The translations under genes and the position numbers were made by a program. A stretch of DNA of 64,000 bases from Ophiodon elongatus (taxonomy: Eukaryota > Chordata > Actinopteri > Perciformes > Hexagrammidae), in contig JACSYO010000444.1 of the NCBI GenBank assembly GCA_016806645.1, forward strand, positions 1,120,501-1,184,500, in the 5' to 3' direction. How positions within the stretch are numbered: the first letter of the stretch is position 1; the number at the start of each line of letters is the position of its first letter. Shown here piece after piece: positions 27,010 to 37,358 of this stretch. The notes under the pieces are model-generated. The model was given only the letters and a program-made list of their open reading frames with translations, did no database searches and was not told where the DNA came from.

Positions 27010-27406
27010 ATGTTCGCTGTAGCTCTGCTGCTGCCGTTGGCAGCTGGATGTGAGTCAGCTGTTTTTATTTTACAGTATAACTGATGATTAGTGACAAAGA
27101 AATATCTTATTTTTTAACAGGCGTAAAATGTGAACAGTTGACACAGCCAGCCTCTGTGAGTGTGCAGCCAGGTCAACGTCTGACCATCACCTGTCAGGTC
27201 TCTTATGATCTTAGCAGCTACTACACAGCTTGGATCAGACAACCTGCAGGGAAAGGACTGGAGTGGATTGGAAGCAAATTTACTGGAGCTTCATACTACA
27301 GAGAACAAGTTCAGTATCGACTTAGACTCTTCCAGCAACACAGTGACTCTAAACGGACAGAATGTGCAGCCTGAAGACACTGCTGTGTATTACTGTGCCA
27401 GAGACC
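27010..27406 (+). pseudogene. ighv: IGHV pseudogene 1 (frameshift)
   Basis: Leader exon 27010-27049 (MFAVALLLPLAAG) ends at GTGAGT. The V exon 27121-27406 starts after TTTTTTAACAG. It reads CEQLTQPASVSVQPGQRL, TITC (first Cys) and YYTAWIRQPAGKGLEWIG. At the FR3 start, compared with the intact gene at 32226-32644, 11 bases are missing. The frame then runs into a stop, while the Cys-containing end (EDTAVYYCARD) survives in another frame. A TATA-like TATAAAAA lies at 26939-26946. The recombination signal is intact, so the segment may still rearrange, but only out of frame. Confidence 0.93.
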
Positions 27407-27445
27407 CACAATAACAGAAACCATCAGTAGACCTGAACAAAAACC
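27407..27445 (+). other. V-RSS (23-bp spacer)
   Basis: Heptamer CACAATA 27407-27413, 23-base spacer, nonamer ACAAAAACC 27437-27445. The heptamer departs from CACAGTG at the last positions but keeps the essential CAC. The same signal is used by the related segments at 32645 and 62007. Confidence 0.93.
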
Positions 27446-27943
27446 TCTCAGAGCCTGAACACTGCAGTAACATGAAGCCACCAGAGGAGGAGCCCTCGGA
27501 CCACTAATGATTTCAACACCAGCTCACTGTCACAGGGAGAGAGTCTTAGATTCTTAATTTAAAACATCAAAATCACTGATACATCGTTGTATGTTTGAAG
27601 TTTGAAGCGATGGAATAAAGTCAGCTCACAACGTGTTTTTTAAAAGCTTGTGATGTAACTAGTGTATAAATGAATCCTCAAAGTCAATGTCTCTTCCATG
27701 CTATTGTTATTTAAAAAGCATTAGTGGCTGAATCAGTAGTCTTTAGCCAACTTCATGGAAAAGTTAATTTGTACAAAAAAGTTTGTTTTCAATAAAAATC
27801 TCGAGTTCCACCTTCTTTTTGAGTAAGATGAAGAACATAATCTTTCATCTTTATTTTGAATTATTTAAATATACATTAGTCAGCTGATTTACTATCGTCA
27901 ATATGTAAATCAGCCTCCTTGTGTGTTGTCTCATAAATAAGTG

Positions 27944-27945
<2 letters not shown>

Positions 27946-27987
<42 letters not shown>
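27946..27987. repeat. (GT)n microsatellite
   Basis: About 42 bases of GT repeat, 50 bases upstream of the leader exon of the VH at 28036, so inside its promoter region. An octamer-like ATGTAAAT lies at about 27903. Confidence 0.95.
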
Positions 27988-27988
<1 letters not shown>

Positions 27989-28035
27989 AGTGAGAGGACA
28001 GAAGAGCTCACATCAGTTCAGCTTCAACATCAACC

Positions 28036-28478
28036 ATGTTCTCTGTAGCTGTGATTCTGCTGCTGGCAGCTGGATCCTGTGAGGAGCTTTCAGTGGATTC
28101 ACACTAATAAACACATTAGAAACACTGAATAGTCAGATGTCTGATGGAGATAATGTTGATTTGTGTTTCTACAGGTGTGAACAGTCTGGATCTCATCCAG
28201 CCAGACTCAATGGTTGTGCAGCCTGGACAGTCTGTGACCATCACCTGTCAGGTCTCTGGTTATTCTTTGACTGATAACAGCTATGCAACAGGTTGGATCA
28301 GACAGTGTGAAGGAAAACCGATGGACTGGATTTCACATCGGAGGGGTGGAGGAGACTTTTACCAAAATAATGCTCTGAAGAAGAAGTTCCTTTACCACAC
28401 ACACACTAGCTCGGTGACATTGACAGGACAGAACCTGCAGCCTGAGGACACAGCTGTGTATTACTGTGTCCGTTACCC
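28036..28478 (+). CDS. ighv: IGHV segment 2 (open but atypical)
   Basis: Leader exon 28036-28078 (MFSVAVILLLAAGS), V exon 28175-28478 after TTTCTACAG. It is open throughout: QPGQSVTITC, SYATGWIRQ, and QPEDTAVYYCVR before the RSS. FR2 is odd: the usual RQPAGKGLEW is RQCEGKPMDW, with an extra cysteine and loss of the Gly-Leu pair. FR3 is two residues shorter than in the gene at 32226 and has LYHTHTSS in place of SIDLDSSSN. It is related to the 27010/32226/61756 family. It could be a functional but diverged V or one in decay; folding is doubtful. Confidence 0.8.
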
Positions 28479-28517
28479 CACAGTGATACAAACCACCAAC
28501 AGACCTGCACAAATACT
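28479..28517 (+). other. V-RSS (23-bp spacer), weak nonamer
   Basis: Heptamer CACAGTG 28479-28485 (consensus), spacer 23 bases, nonamer ACAAATACT 28509-28517 with two departures from ACAAAAACC. A long CA repeat begins 21 bases further on. Confidence 0.85.
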
Positions 28518-28536
28518 CGGCAACCATGTGACTCAA

Positions 28537-28537
<1 letters not shown>

Positions 28538-28629
<92 letters not shown>
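28538..28629. repeat. (CA)n microsatellite
   Basis: About 92 bases of uninterrupted CA repeat immediately after the VH recombination signal. Confidence 0.97.
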
Positions 28630-28632
<3 letters not shown>

Positions 28633-28925
28633 TTAAAAAGAGAGATACAAATAAAAGAATCATGGGAAGTTACTTTAATATGTATCTATGTTCAACTGAA
28701 AAAACAACAACATTGAAAAATAAATGAAAAATGTTTACTCCACATCTTCAATAATCAATACAACACATTTTAGAGAGTGTCACTCGGCTATATGGTTAAA
28801 AATATTATTATTTGTCCAATTGAAATGATTTACAATATAATAACTATATGTCAGGCGTTCAGTATTTTACATTTCCCTCTTCTCTTGTGGAAATTATACT
28901 CTATTTTACTTGTTTGATTTCATTT

Positions 28926-28998
28926 CGAGATGCTGCTGTTTATTTTAGTGCAGGAGAACTACAGGGGCTGGAGTTGGTTGAGCAGCTGTTCAAAATCC
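28926..28998 (+). pseudogene. IGHV 3'-end relic
   Basis: RDAAVYFSAGELQ corresponds to the EDSAVYYCARDSQ end of the VH family at 29327 and 30465, with the conserved Cys changed to Ser. It is followed by a decayed RSS whose spacer (GGCTGGAGTTGGTTGAGCAG) and nonamer (TCAAAATCC) are still recognisable, while the heptamer is CTACAGG. Nothing recognisable remains of the rest of the V exon. Confidence 0.8.
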
Positions 28999-29248
28999 TG
29001 CAGTGGCTCAGTCTTTCTGGACTGATGTAACGTGATCTCACAGAAATACGTGAACCGACAACGACCTCTTAACGCGCATTACGTGGTGGTGCTTATACGG
29101 TAAAGTTTTAACAAAATTCAAATTGTAAGATACAGTGAGATCATTCTTTAAAAGATAACACAAGATACAATTAGTTCTAAGAAAGCTATAACATGAAAAC
29201 AAGTTTTGAGAAGAGATTGATTGCTGTTCAATCATAAAGGAGGAGTCA

Positions 29249-29256
29249 ATGCAAAA
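29249..29256 (+). promoter_or_regulatory. Octamer-like element of VH promoter
   Basis: ATGCAAAA, one mismatch from the immunoglobulin octamer ATGCAAAT, 78 bases upstream of the leader ATG at 29327. It lies in the same relative place as ATGCAAAG at 62874 in the duplicated gene. Confidence 0.6.
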
Positions 29257-29326
29257 CTCAGACGTCTTCCACCTCTACTTATCTGACTGCAGAGGAGGAC
29301 AGAGGACAGAGGACACATAGTTTACC

Positions 29327-29729
29327 ATGATGGACTACAGGACAGGACTGCTGCTTTTAACCATCTGCTGGGCAGGTGAAGACTTTCTCTGATCTTAATT
29401 TCTTATGTTTCCACTTGCTACCAACCTAACACATGACCTGCATATCTTTTATCTTGACAGGTGTTGATGGTCAGACTCTGACAGAATCTGAACCAGTGGT
29501 TAAAAGACCTGGAGAATCCCACAGATTGACCTGTACAGCCTCTGGATTTAACTTTGGTGGCTACTCTATGAGCTGGGTCAGACAGGCTCCTGGAAAAGGA
29601 CTGGAGTGGATCTCTTTCATCAGCAAGGCCGGTTTACCATCTCCAGAGACAACAACAGACAGCAGCTGTATCTGCAGATGAACAGTCTGAAGACGGAAGA
29701 TTCTGCTGTTTATTATTGTGCTCGAGACT
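29327..29729 (+). pseudogene. ighv: IGHV pseudogene 3 (CDR2/FR3 deletion)
   Basis: Leader exon 29327-29375 (MMDYRTGLLLLTICWA), V exon 29461-29729 after ATCTTGACAG. FR1 to FR2 are intact (QTLTESEPVVKRPGESHRL, MSWVRQAPGKGLEWIS). The sequence then jumps from CDR2 to GGCCGGTTTACC, losing the YYSQSVQ stretch present at 30465 and 63090 and shifting the frame to a stop. The FR3 end (EDSAVYYCARD) is kept in another frame. Its best partner is the intact gene at 62953, whose flanks match on both sides. Confidence 0.92.
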
Positions 29730-29768
29730 CACAGTGACTGGAGCTGGTTGAGCAGCTGTACAAAATCC
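29730..29768 (+). other. V-RSS (23-bp spacer)
   Basis: Heptamer CACAGTG 29730-29736, 23-base spacer, nonamer ACAAAATCC 29760-29768. Confidence 0.93.
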
Positions 29769-30464
29769 TACTCTTTCTTCGTGGGCTGATTTAATAGTTA
29801 ATCTTTACAAGGTGAAAGTATCATCCCTTCTATTGTTTCAAAATGTATACCTTAATAAAGTCCAGAATCATAAAAATTAAATAGAAATAAATGAAAGAAG
29901 TAGTTTGTATCGAAATCAATGTGATTTTCAAATATTTTAAGCCAATGAAAGAAGTTAAGAGCTGCAATAACGAACAATAAAGTAAATTATAATCTTCTAA
30001 ACATAAGTCACAACAATGCATCTTCTGCTTTTCCATCTCCAATCATGTTGGTTCTTTCGTGTATCCCAGCATGCATTGGGTGAGTAACTTTTCTTGAATG
30101 TTAAAAGTCCCTACCATCCCCGTTTCAAACCTCTAGAGGGCAGACAATGACTAGCTTTAACACATAACCTTGTAACGTCTATTTATGGGAAGAAATCAAA
30201 GAGGAGGAAAGAAATGATTTTTCCTTGATTGTTATTCCATTGTTACCAACTTTCCTGCCATGAAATGAACATGAATATATATCAACAAAGTTGCCCAATT
30301 TAAAACTTGGAAGAATATTTCTAAATATAAAAACTTATATCGACACTTCCTGGTCAGTAAACATTATTTCTATTTCGCCCCAAAAAGGTGAGGTTTTACA
30401 CTTAGTTTTACATTGCTTATATTTGTGTCACCAGCTCATTTCACTTTTTTTATCCTCTTGACAG

Positions 30465-30770
30465 GTGTTGATGGTCAGACTCTGACAGAATCTGAACCAG
30501 TCCTTAAAAGACCTGGAGAATCCCACAGATTGACCTGTACAACATCTGGATTGGACTTTGACAGCTCTTGGATGGCCTGGGTCAGACAGGCTCCTGGAAA
30601 AGGACTGGAGTGGATGGCGATTATCGAATATGATAGTGACAGCATCTACTACTCTCAGTCAGTTCAAGGCCGGTTTACCATCTCCAGAGACAACAACAGA
30701 CAGCAGGTGTATCTGCAGATGAACAGTCTGAAGACGGAAGATTCTGCTGTTTATTATTGTGCTCGAGACT
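30465..30770 (+). pseudogene. ighv: IGHV segment 4, intact V exon without a leader exon
   Basis: The V exon is open from an acceptor (CTCTTGACAG) to the RSS: QTLTESEPVLKRPGESHRL, LTCTTSG, WMAWVRQAPGKGLEWMA, GRFTISRDNNRQQ, EDSAVYYCARD. I find no MMDYRTG-type leader exon, octamer or plausible signal-peptide exon in the 700 bases upstream. A methionine at 30413 in the intron reading is not a credible leader. As it stands it should not be expressed as a normal heavy chain, though it could donate sequence by gene conversion or recombine with an upstream leader. Confidence 0.8.
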
Positions 30771-30809
30771 CACAGTGACTGGAGCTGGTTGAGCAGCTGT
30801 ACAAAATCC
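30771..30809 (+). other. V-RSS (23-bp spacer)
   Basis: Heptamer CACAGTG 30771-30777, 23-base spacer, nonamer ACAAAATCC 30801-30809. Confidence 0.93.
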
Positions 30810-31740
30810 TACAGTTCTCATTCTTATTGGGACGAGAGAGGAAAAGCATGAAGTATTCTTATAGTATTTATATTATATCTATAATTGTTTTCATATTTAT
30901 TTTTTAAATGTTGTTTTACATGATATGGGTGCCTTGAAATATATCCATAAACATTCCTAAAAAATGTTCCTCAAAAGTATTATTAATAAATATTAAACAC
31001 AAAAAACAGAATAAAGATAACTAGTTCAGAAAAGGGCCAAACACAGCATAACAATCTGGTACTGAAAATAAACTTCTGCAAATACGTTACATTTCCACAA
31101 ATAGTGTATTCTTATCTTAGTCAAAATAATAATAGAACCACTGTTGTATGTGTTTAAGTTACATTTCATGAGAAGATAATTGTGAAAAAGATTCATATTG
31201 CTCTAAAATACAAACCATCTATCTATAAAGCAGAGAAGTGGAATAATGACAGTATTTTATTTTATTGTCGACAACTAAAGGATTTCCCTTGAATTCCACA
31301 TATATCATGTTTGGAGATGAATACTGAATTTAGCAAGTTGTTTTTCATCATTTGGAGGATATAATATAAGATGTGTGGAGTATAATGACAGTTTTATGAA
31401 ATAAAGTTATCTGAATATAAAGAAAAAGTACACAATTTCCCTATTGGCAGGAATAAACCTGTGCCTTTATTTCTGATCTTTCTAATGTTTTTCCTTTTTT
31501 GCCAACATTTGAATTTGATTTGGCCCTAATAGAAATAATATAATAATACTTATTTTTTATGTCTGACACAAGCACATACATGAAAGCAAAAATATTTTGA
31601 TCATTACATAAAATCATGGAAGCACTGAACATCTGTTTTCCTGCATGTCTCTCTGTATGTGTCTTCAAACATCTGCAAACACTGAAACCATCAGAAGTCT
31701 TTTATTCAAACCAGCAGCATCAGACTTAACTTTTCATATT
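30810..31740. other. AT-rich spacer between VH segments
   Basis: No V exon, recombination signal or other gene is recognisable on either strand. Confidence 0.5.
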
Positions 31741-31743
31741 TAC

Positions 31744-31792
31744 ATGATCCTGGCTGCTGTCACTGTATTTCTGTTTACAGCAAACACAGTCA
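31744..31792 (+). pseudogene. Possible orphan VH leader exon
   Basis: ATG followed by ILAAVTVFLFTANTV and a consensus donor (A then GTAAGT), 49 bases long, the same length and phase as the leader exons at 29327 and 62953. The peptide is hydrophobic as a signal peptide should be. No V exon follows before the next gene's promoter at 32138. It may be the remnant of a deleted V gene, or chance. Confidence 0.35.
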
Positions 31793-32137
31793 GTAAGTAC
31801 AGTAAGTGATCAAATAAATGAAAAATGAAGTACTTACAAAAAAGCTAAACTCATAAGTTAGGAGTAAATCATGAATCTGATAATTGTTTGAAATTATACA
31901 AGACTTATATACATAGAATATACATAATTCACTTACGGTGGTTTGATTCTGTAAATACATGTGGGACATTTTCAAAATATTACAATTTAGTCTGTAATGA
32001 AATGAAAATATCAAATCTAAAGCAGAGGTGATTTTCAGGCATGAACACTATGTTTTCACTGCAGATATATTAACACTGAACAGACTCTTCTATTGGCTGC
32101 AGTTAGACCAGTATTGATGCTTCATATGTTTGATTAT

Positions 32138-32178
32138 ATGCAAACTCAGTGAGCTTCCTAGTTGCTCAGCTATAAAAA
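32138..32178 (+). promoter_or_regulatory. VH promoter (octamer-like plus TATA-like)
   Basis: ATGCAAAC at 32138-32145, one base from the octamer, and TATAAAAA at 32171-32178, about 50 bases before the leader ATG at 32226. Confidence 0.65.
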
Positions 32179-32225
32179 CATCACATCAGTCTGAACTTCA
32201 TATCTCTTCAGATTCAACATAAACC

Positions 32226-32644
32226 ATGTTCTCCGTAGCTCTGCTGCTGCTGCTGTTGGCAGCTGGAAGTGAGTCTCTCTGGATTTCTCAAAGTCAACAA
32301 TTCTGCTTCAAGTATATTTTATTACAAAACATTTCCTTTTTTAACAGGTGTGAAGTGTGAACAGTTGACACAGCCAGCCTCTGTGAGTGTGCAGCCAGGT
32401 CAACGTCTGACCATCACCTGTCAGGTCTCTTATTCTGTTAGCAGCTACTACACAGCTTGGATCAGACAACCTGCAGGGAAAGGACTGGAGTGGATTGGAA
32501 GTAAATATACTGGAGCTTCATACTACAAAGATTCACTGAAGAACAAGTTCAGTATCGACTTAGACTCTTCCAGCAACACAGTGACTCTAAACGGACAGAA
32601 TGTGCAGCCTGAAGACACTGCTGTGTATTACTGTGCCAGAGACC
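32226..32644 (+). CDS. ighv: IGHV segment 5 (intact)
   Basis: Leader exon 32226-32268 (MFSVALLLLLLAAG), intron with consensus borders, V exon 32348-32644. It reads CEQLTQPASVSVQPGQRL, TITC, YYTAWIRQPAGKGLEWIG, YYKDSLKNKFSIDL, QPEDTAVYYCARD. Both canonical Cys residues, the FR2 Trp and the YYC end are present with no stop. It is the last V before the IgT D segment and the only clearly complete V of this 5' cluster. It supplies the undamaged reference for the pseudogenes at 27010 and 61756. Confidence 0.96.
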
Positions 32645-32683
32645 CACAATAACAGAAACCATCAGTAGACCTGAACAAAAACC
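32645..32683 (+). other. V-RSS (23-bp spacer)
   Basis: Heptamer CACAATA 32645-32651, 23-base spacer, nonamer ACAAAAACC 32675-32683. Confidence 0.93.
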
Positions 32684-33119
32684 TCTCAGAGCCTGAACAC
32701 TGCAGTAACATGAAGCCACCAGAGGAGGAGCCCTCGAAATAATAATGATTTTAACACCAGCTCACTGTTAATAAAATGAGCTTTAGAAATTTTAAAAGCT
32801 TGTGATCCAACTGAATCCTTAAGAAGTCAGTTTTTTCTTCCATGATATCATCATTTACAAAAGACTTAAAAGGGTGTTTTTTAAAGATTCAAGTTCCAAG
32901 TTTGTATCTATGATGCAAGTTCATTTCATCTATTGAAAATGTATCTATAACTCATTTCTAATTGAATTACTGGTGAAAAAAATAGATTCAAATATAAATA
33001 TTTAGTGATATTGTCTATGAGATATGATAATGATAACTGACCACAAACAAAGTGATGAAAGTACACATCAACACATTCAAAATTGAGGATTTTCTGCTTT
33101 CTAGAAAATTCTAATTAAT

Positions 33120-33480
33120 TAAATTTATTTGTAGTGCACAAAATCAAACATTTGCCAGAGGGCTTTACAATACAGCATATGACATCCTCTTTCCCAGGAC
33201 CCTCACATCGGACCAAGTAAAACGTCCCCAAAAACACTTTAACATGGGAAAAAATGAATGGGGGAGGGGAATTGAAGGATGGATTAATTAAATGTAGTTG
33301 AATTAAAAGTTAATTGTCAGAACATCATAAGCAGCAACCATACTGTCTCGCTGAAAATAAATAGAGGTCATAGAGATATCGTGATGACCTCTGACCCTCC
33401 TTGCCTTTTCTTCTCTCTGCAGGTTGTCTGCAAGTGAAGATGGGCGGTGCCATCTAACTTGATGGCCAAATCCCAATCTC
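33120..33480. repeat. Teleost interspersed repeat remnant
   Basis: Starts TTTATTTGTAGTGCACAAAATC, continues GAGGGCTTTACAATACA and TTTCCCAGGACCC, and ends near GGGCGGTGCCATC. This resembles a degenerate copy of a very common fish repeat recognised by its 'TTTATTTATAGCGC...GCTTTACA' opening. It is non-coding. Confidence 0.5.
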
Positions 33481-34699
33481 CATCCTAAAGCCTAAACACT
33501 AAACCTGCATGACACCTTTGTGCTTAAGTAAAAAAGAACATTGCAGAATATTCGTCTCCCATCTTCACTTCCATTCTATGCTCGTGAAGTGTTGCATAAA
33601 CCGCTCACTTCCAGAGGCAAAGCAAGTCACACATTTACAAATTCTCATTGCAAAACAGTCCAGATGAAGCATGACACAGTGAACTAGAGTTCAGCTGCAA
33701 GGAATCAAAATGAGAGTAAAACTGATTAAAAAACACATCTGATACTCTTCCAGTCTAGACAGGCCAGTTGTGGTTTGTATTGATCAAATCAAACATTAAA
33801 GCAGTGGTCGTTGTGGACACACCTGGTGGAAATGTGGACTTTACTAAGTGTACTTTTCTAATTTATCATGTTTTTGCTTAAGTTTCAAATAAAATATTGG
33901 TTGAATGACTACGTCTCACTGAGCCAGAGCTGTGGTAATATATACATATTGTTTGTCAGTTGAGGCAATAAAGGATGAGATGGATGCACTGCAGACACAC
34001 ATGACAGCAGATCTTTCATTTGGTCGTATCTATTAAGTTTTAAAATGTTTGCAATAATCTGCTGTACATATGGAATGATAAAAAAGTAGTTTTACATAAT
34101 AATCATATCATACAGTTAATGTCAATCACTTGTGTTATTACAACAAACATTAAACCTTTTAGTGAAATGTAAATAACAACATGTCACATATTAAAAAATA
34201 AGATGATTTAGTTTTTTTTATTTGTTTTGTGTTGTCGTTTGAGAATAAAACTTGCGATTTCATGTTTAATCCTTTTGTTGACTGTATTTGCTTCTCATTT
34301 GATGCTATAGGTTATATAATTAAATCAATTTGATACATTTGGACTTAGCCATGTAAAAATGATTGTGTGCTTGTGTTAAACAGAAAAGCTTCTGAAGATG
34401 TTGTTGTTACTGGCTAACAATTTCTTTTTCAGTTTCCTGGTTTTTCTAAACATGTCATCTTTAGACGCTTTCCCCTCTCTGCACCTCTGGGACCACACCG
34501 GAAACTTTTTAGAAACTGTCAGAACTACAAACAAACTTCCTTTAAGCAAGAGACACATGTTTCCGTCTATATCAGCATTTATTATACTGTTATTACTCTA
34601 ACAGCATAGTGAGTTGTATTGAGTATGTTTGTATTCAAATTACATTTTTTTTGCAATCTGCAAAAACACATTCATCGTCCTTCGACTACAGCTTGATAT

Positions 34700-34739
34700 T
34701 TTATATTTATATATATATATATAATATATTTATATATAT

Positions 34740-34772
<33 letters not shown>

Positions 34773-34890
34773 CAGCGCCGGACTGGGACAAAAAAATGGT
34801 CCCTGGCGTTTCGGCCCAGACCGGCCCGTCACAATCGATCAGACACCCATCTTCATGTTCTCCTATGTATAGGCCTACCAACCGTACCAC
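34700..34890. repeat. (AT)n tract followed by a short GC-richer repeat fragment
   Basis: AT dinucleotides to 34773, then CAGCGCCGGACTGGGACAAA and CGGCCCAGACCGGCCCG, a composition unlike the surroundings and typical of a dispersed repeat. There is no credible ORF. Confidence 0.5.
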
Positions 34891-36075
34891 TTATCACATG
34901 ACAATTCAATATGATCATTTATTGTCTTTCAATGGAATCGTATCATGATGAAATCATAAATCGAGATATCAAGAAAATCTGAATTGATAAGAATTCTGCC
35001 CCTGTCTAGATAAATCTAACTATTAATCTGAGGACTATTTGTGTGCATGCATGAACACATATAGTCAGGGTATAGCTAGAAATATTCATTTTTACCCTCT
35101 AATTTCACTTGAAAACTGCTTTTGTTCTTAATGTTGTAATGTTGAGAAAGTACTCTACTTTACATTTGTCAAGTATTTAATTCACACAGGAGTATACAAA
35201 AATAGGCTTTACCATGTGGTTATTGCACATATACTATTTATTTCTTGATTAAATTTCCAGAAAACATGCTAAATTGTGATATATATTGTTATTGAGATAT
35301 AAAATGACATATCTGAATACAAGATCTAGGCCATTTCTCCCAGTTCTAGTGCAACTATCTAAAAACACTAAAGCTGTGCTATGAGTGAGAGGGAATCAAG
35401 GAAGAATAGGACAGAAGAAACAAAATAAATACCTTCAAAATGTGGCATTGCAAAATTGTATCCCCCACTGTGATGAAAAGGGCTTTCTACATGGATATGG
35501 AGAAGCTCGTGGCCTTAAAGTCCAACATTGTTGTCCTGTGGCACATTCTAATGCCACTATTCCATCACATCAGTCACTGATATGAATTGCAAGTTGTTGA
35601 AAAAAGAAATCAGAATATGTTTCTCATTATTATGCTTCTGTCACAAGTTGTCCTTTTGGAAACAAAAAGCAGAGTTTACACAATATCAGGTTGATCGTCT
35701 CTTGTTATGAGCCTTAGCTGCACTTCATCTGTAAGAACAACAATAACAACAACAAAAAGTCCTTTCTTTCTCATATACCGATAGCTTGACAAAATTTTAC
35801 AACAACATTAAAAAATTTCAGTAATTATTTTATGGATGGTTTATTTTCATTTGAATGTTTTGGAGTTTTTCAAATTCAAATATTTGAAGCCATGTTATGC
35901 TATGTTAATGCAAATTAAATTAACAAACAAAATCTGATTTAAAAACAATGACAAACTGATTAAAATATATGTGAAATTACATCCTTGAATAAAGTTTTGT
36001 TGATGAGAATATAAGTTTTGTTTTATTCTTACCCACTGCAATACTCCAACACATCTCCAGTGCAGGAAACGGTTT

Positions 36076-36149
36076 GGTTTTTGTCACAGTGTTTATCACA
36101 GTGATGGGCGGTTGGGTGGGGCACTGAGATATAGATCCATACAAAAACC
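36076..36149 (+). other. IGHD segment for IgT (12-RSS, D, 12-RSS)
   Basis: 5' signal: nonamer GGTTTTTGT 36076-36084, 12-base spacer, heptamer CACAGTG 36097-36103. D core 36104-36121 (ATGGGCGGTTGGGTGGGG, 18 bases). 3' signal: heptamer-like CACTGAG 36122-36128, 12-base spacer, nonamer ACAAAAACC 36141-36149. The 3' heptamer is non-consensus after CACTG but spacing and nonamer are exact. It is the only D I find 5' of Ctau. Confidence 0.88.
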
Positions 36150-36473
36150 TCAGAGCAAAAACTTTACACTCTCCCATTCTCATGATGATAAATGAACAGA
36201 ACAGAACATTTCTCATTGGAATATGAAGTCACAACTATGTGTTTATCACTTTAATAAAGACATTTGTAATTAAAAGTTAGTTATTAAGTGGATTAAAGTC
36301 ACAGTTAGTGCACAGACGTAAATGTCATCTTGCAGTAAACTAACTTTCACAACTGGCTAAAAATCAGCAAAGAAAAAAAACCTCAGAGGATACAATCGTG
36401 GTATTATTCTGACCAGGATTTATGTATATTTCAGTCACTTAATGAGGTTTTAATGCATTTTTCTGGTATGTCA

Positions 36474-36560
36474 GGTTTTTGTTCAAGCAGTGAGTGGAGA
36501 TGCATCACTGTGATTACTTCGAATACTGGGGACATGGGACTGAAGTCACAGTATCGTCAG
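36474..36560 (+). CDS. IGHJ segment for IgT with 23-RSS
   Basis: Nonamer GGTTTTTGT 36474-36482, 23-base spacer, heptamer CACTGTG 36506-36512. J coding 36513-36560 reads YFEYWGHGTEVTVSS and ends one base into a codon at a GTAAGT donor. The WGxG motif is present (WGHG). It is the only J found for IgT in this unit. It splices to Ctau1 at 37784. Confidence 0.95.
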
Positions 36561-36939
36561 GTAAGTCACATTTAAACATTATATTTTTAGTGCAAAGTTT
36601 ATTTTTATTATTTAAATTTGATTATTAATGGTAAAGAAGTTTAACTCATGGTCTTATTTAGGTTTACATTGATGTTGGACAAACTAGAAAACAAAGCAGG
36701 CAGTGGTTTGTAACGCAGCTGTTTCTTAGAAAGCATATAAACAAGTTATTCTATGGCATTACCACTTAATGTAAGTGTGGGTTTGAGTTGATCTTAGAAT
36801 TTATTCAGATGGACTGTAGTTGCGGCTGATGAATTTTTGCATCGTTGTATTCACATTATTATCCAATGTATTTTCTGTTACCATTTTGTACTATTAATTA
36901 GACTGTTTTACATTTTTAAAATAGGAATATGGGATATAT

Positions 36940-37016
36940 CGAAATATTGATATATATCTATATATCTATATATTTATAGATATAGATATAGATATACATA
37001 TCTATATCTATAGATA
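36940..37016. repeat. AT-rich imperfect palindrome
   Basis: TATATCTATATATTTATAGATATAGATA-type sequence that can fold on itself, in the Jtau-Ctau1 intron. Confidence 0.7.
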
Positions 37017-37358
37017 AACATGGCTTTGTTCTGGCTTTGTTCCTTCAAAATGGTTTGTGAAAAACTCAAATCCATCAATAATAAGCTGCATTTTGATTAT
37101 TTACTGATACACGTCTGATTTTGTAGTTACAAGCTCTACATGGTTATAACAATAACCAAAAGCATTTTCAATATTATACCCAAAGTGTTCAGTATTAAAT
37201 AAATGAATAGGCCATTATAAGAATAGGTTGCAATAATTGAATAATATAAAACGTATGAGATAATATTTCATAACAATGAGCTCAGTGGTTATATTACATA
37301 TTTATTCATTTGTATGATTATTTATTTGATATTGTCTTTTAACACCAAACACTTTGGG

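Larger units (their letters stand above)
32684..36075. other. V-to-D(tau) interval without genes
   Basis: Contains interspersed-repeat remnants at about 33120-33480 and 34700-34890, otherwise AT-rich sequence. An exact octamer ATGCAAAT lies at 35908-35915, 170 bases 5' of the D segment; whether it belongs to a D-proximal promoter or enhancer cannot be told. Confidence 0.5.

Noticed and set aside
30413..30464. MLIFVSPAHFTFFILL as a leader for the VH at 30465
   Set aside because: It reads straight through the intron acceptor, has no splice structure like the other leaders, and resembles no VH leader.
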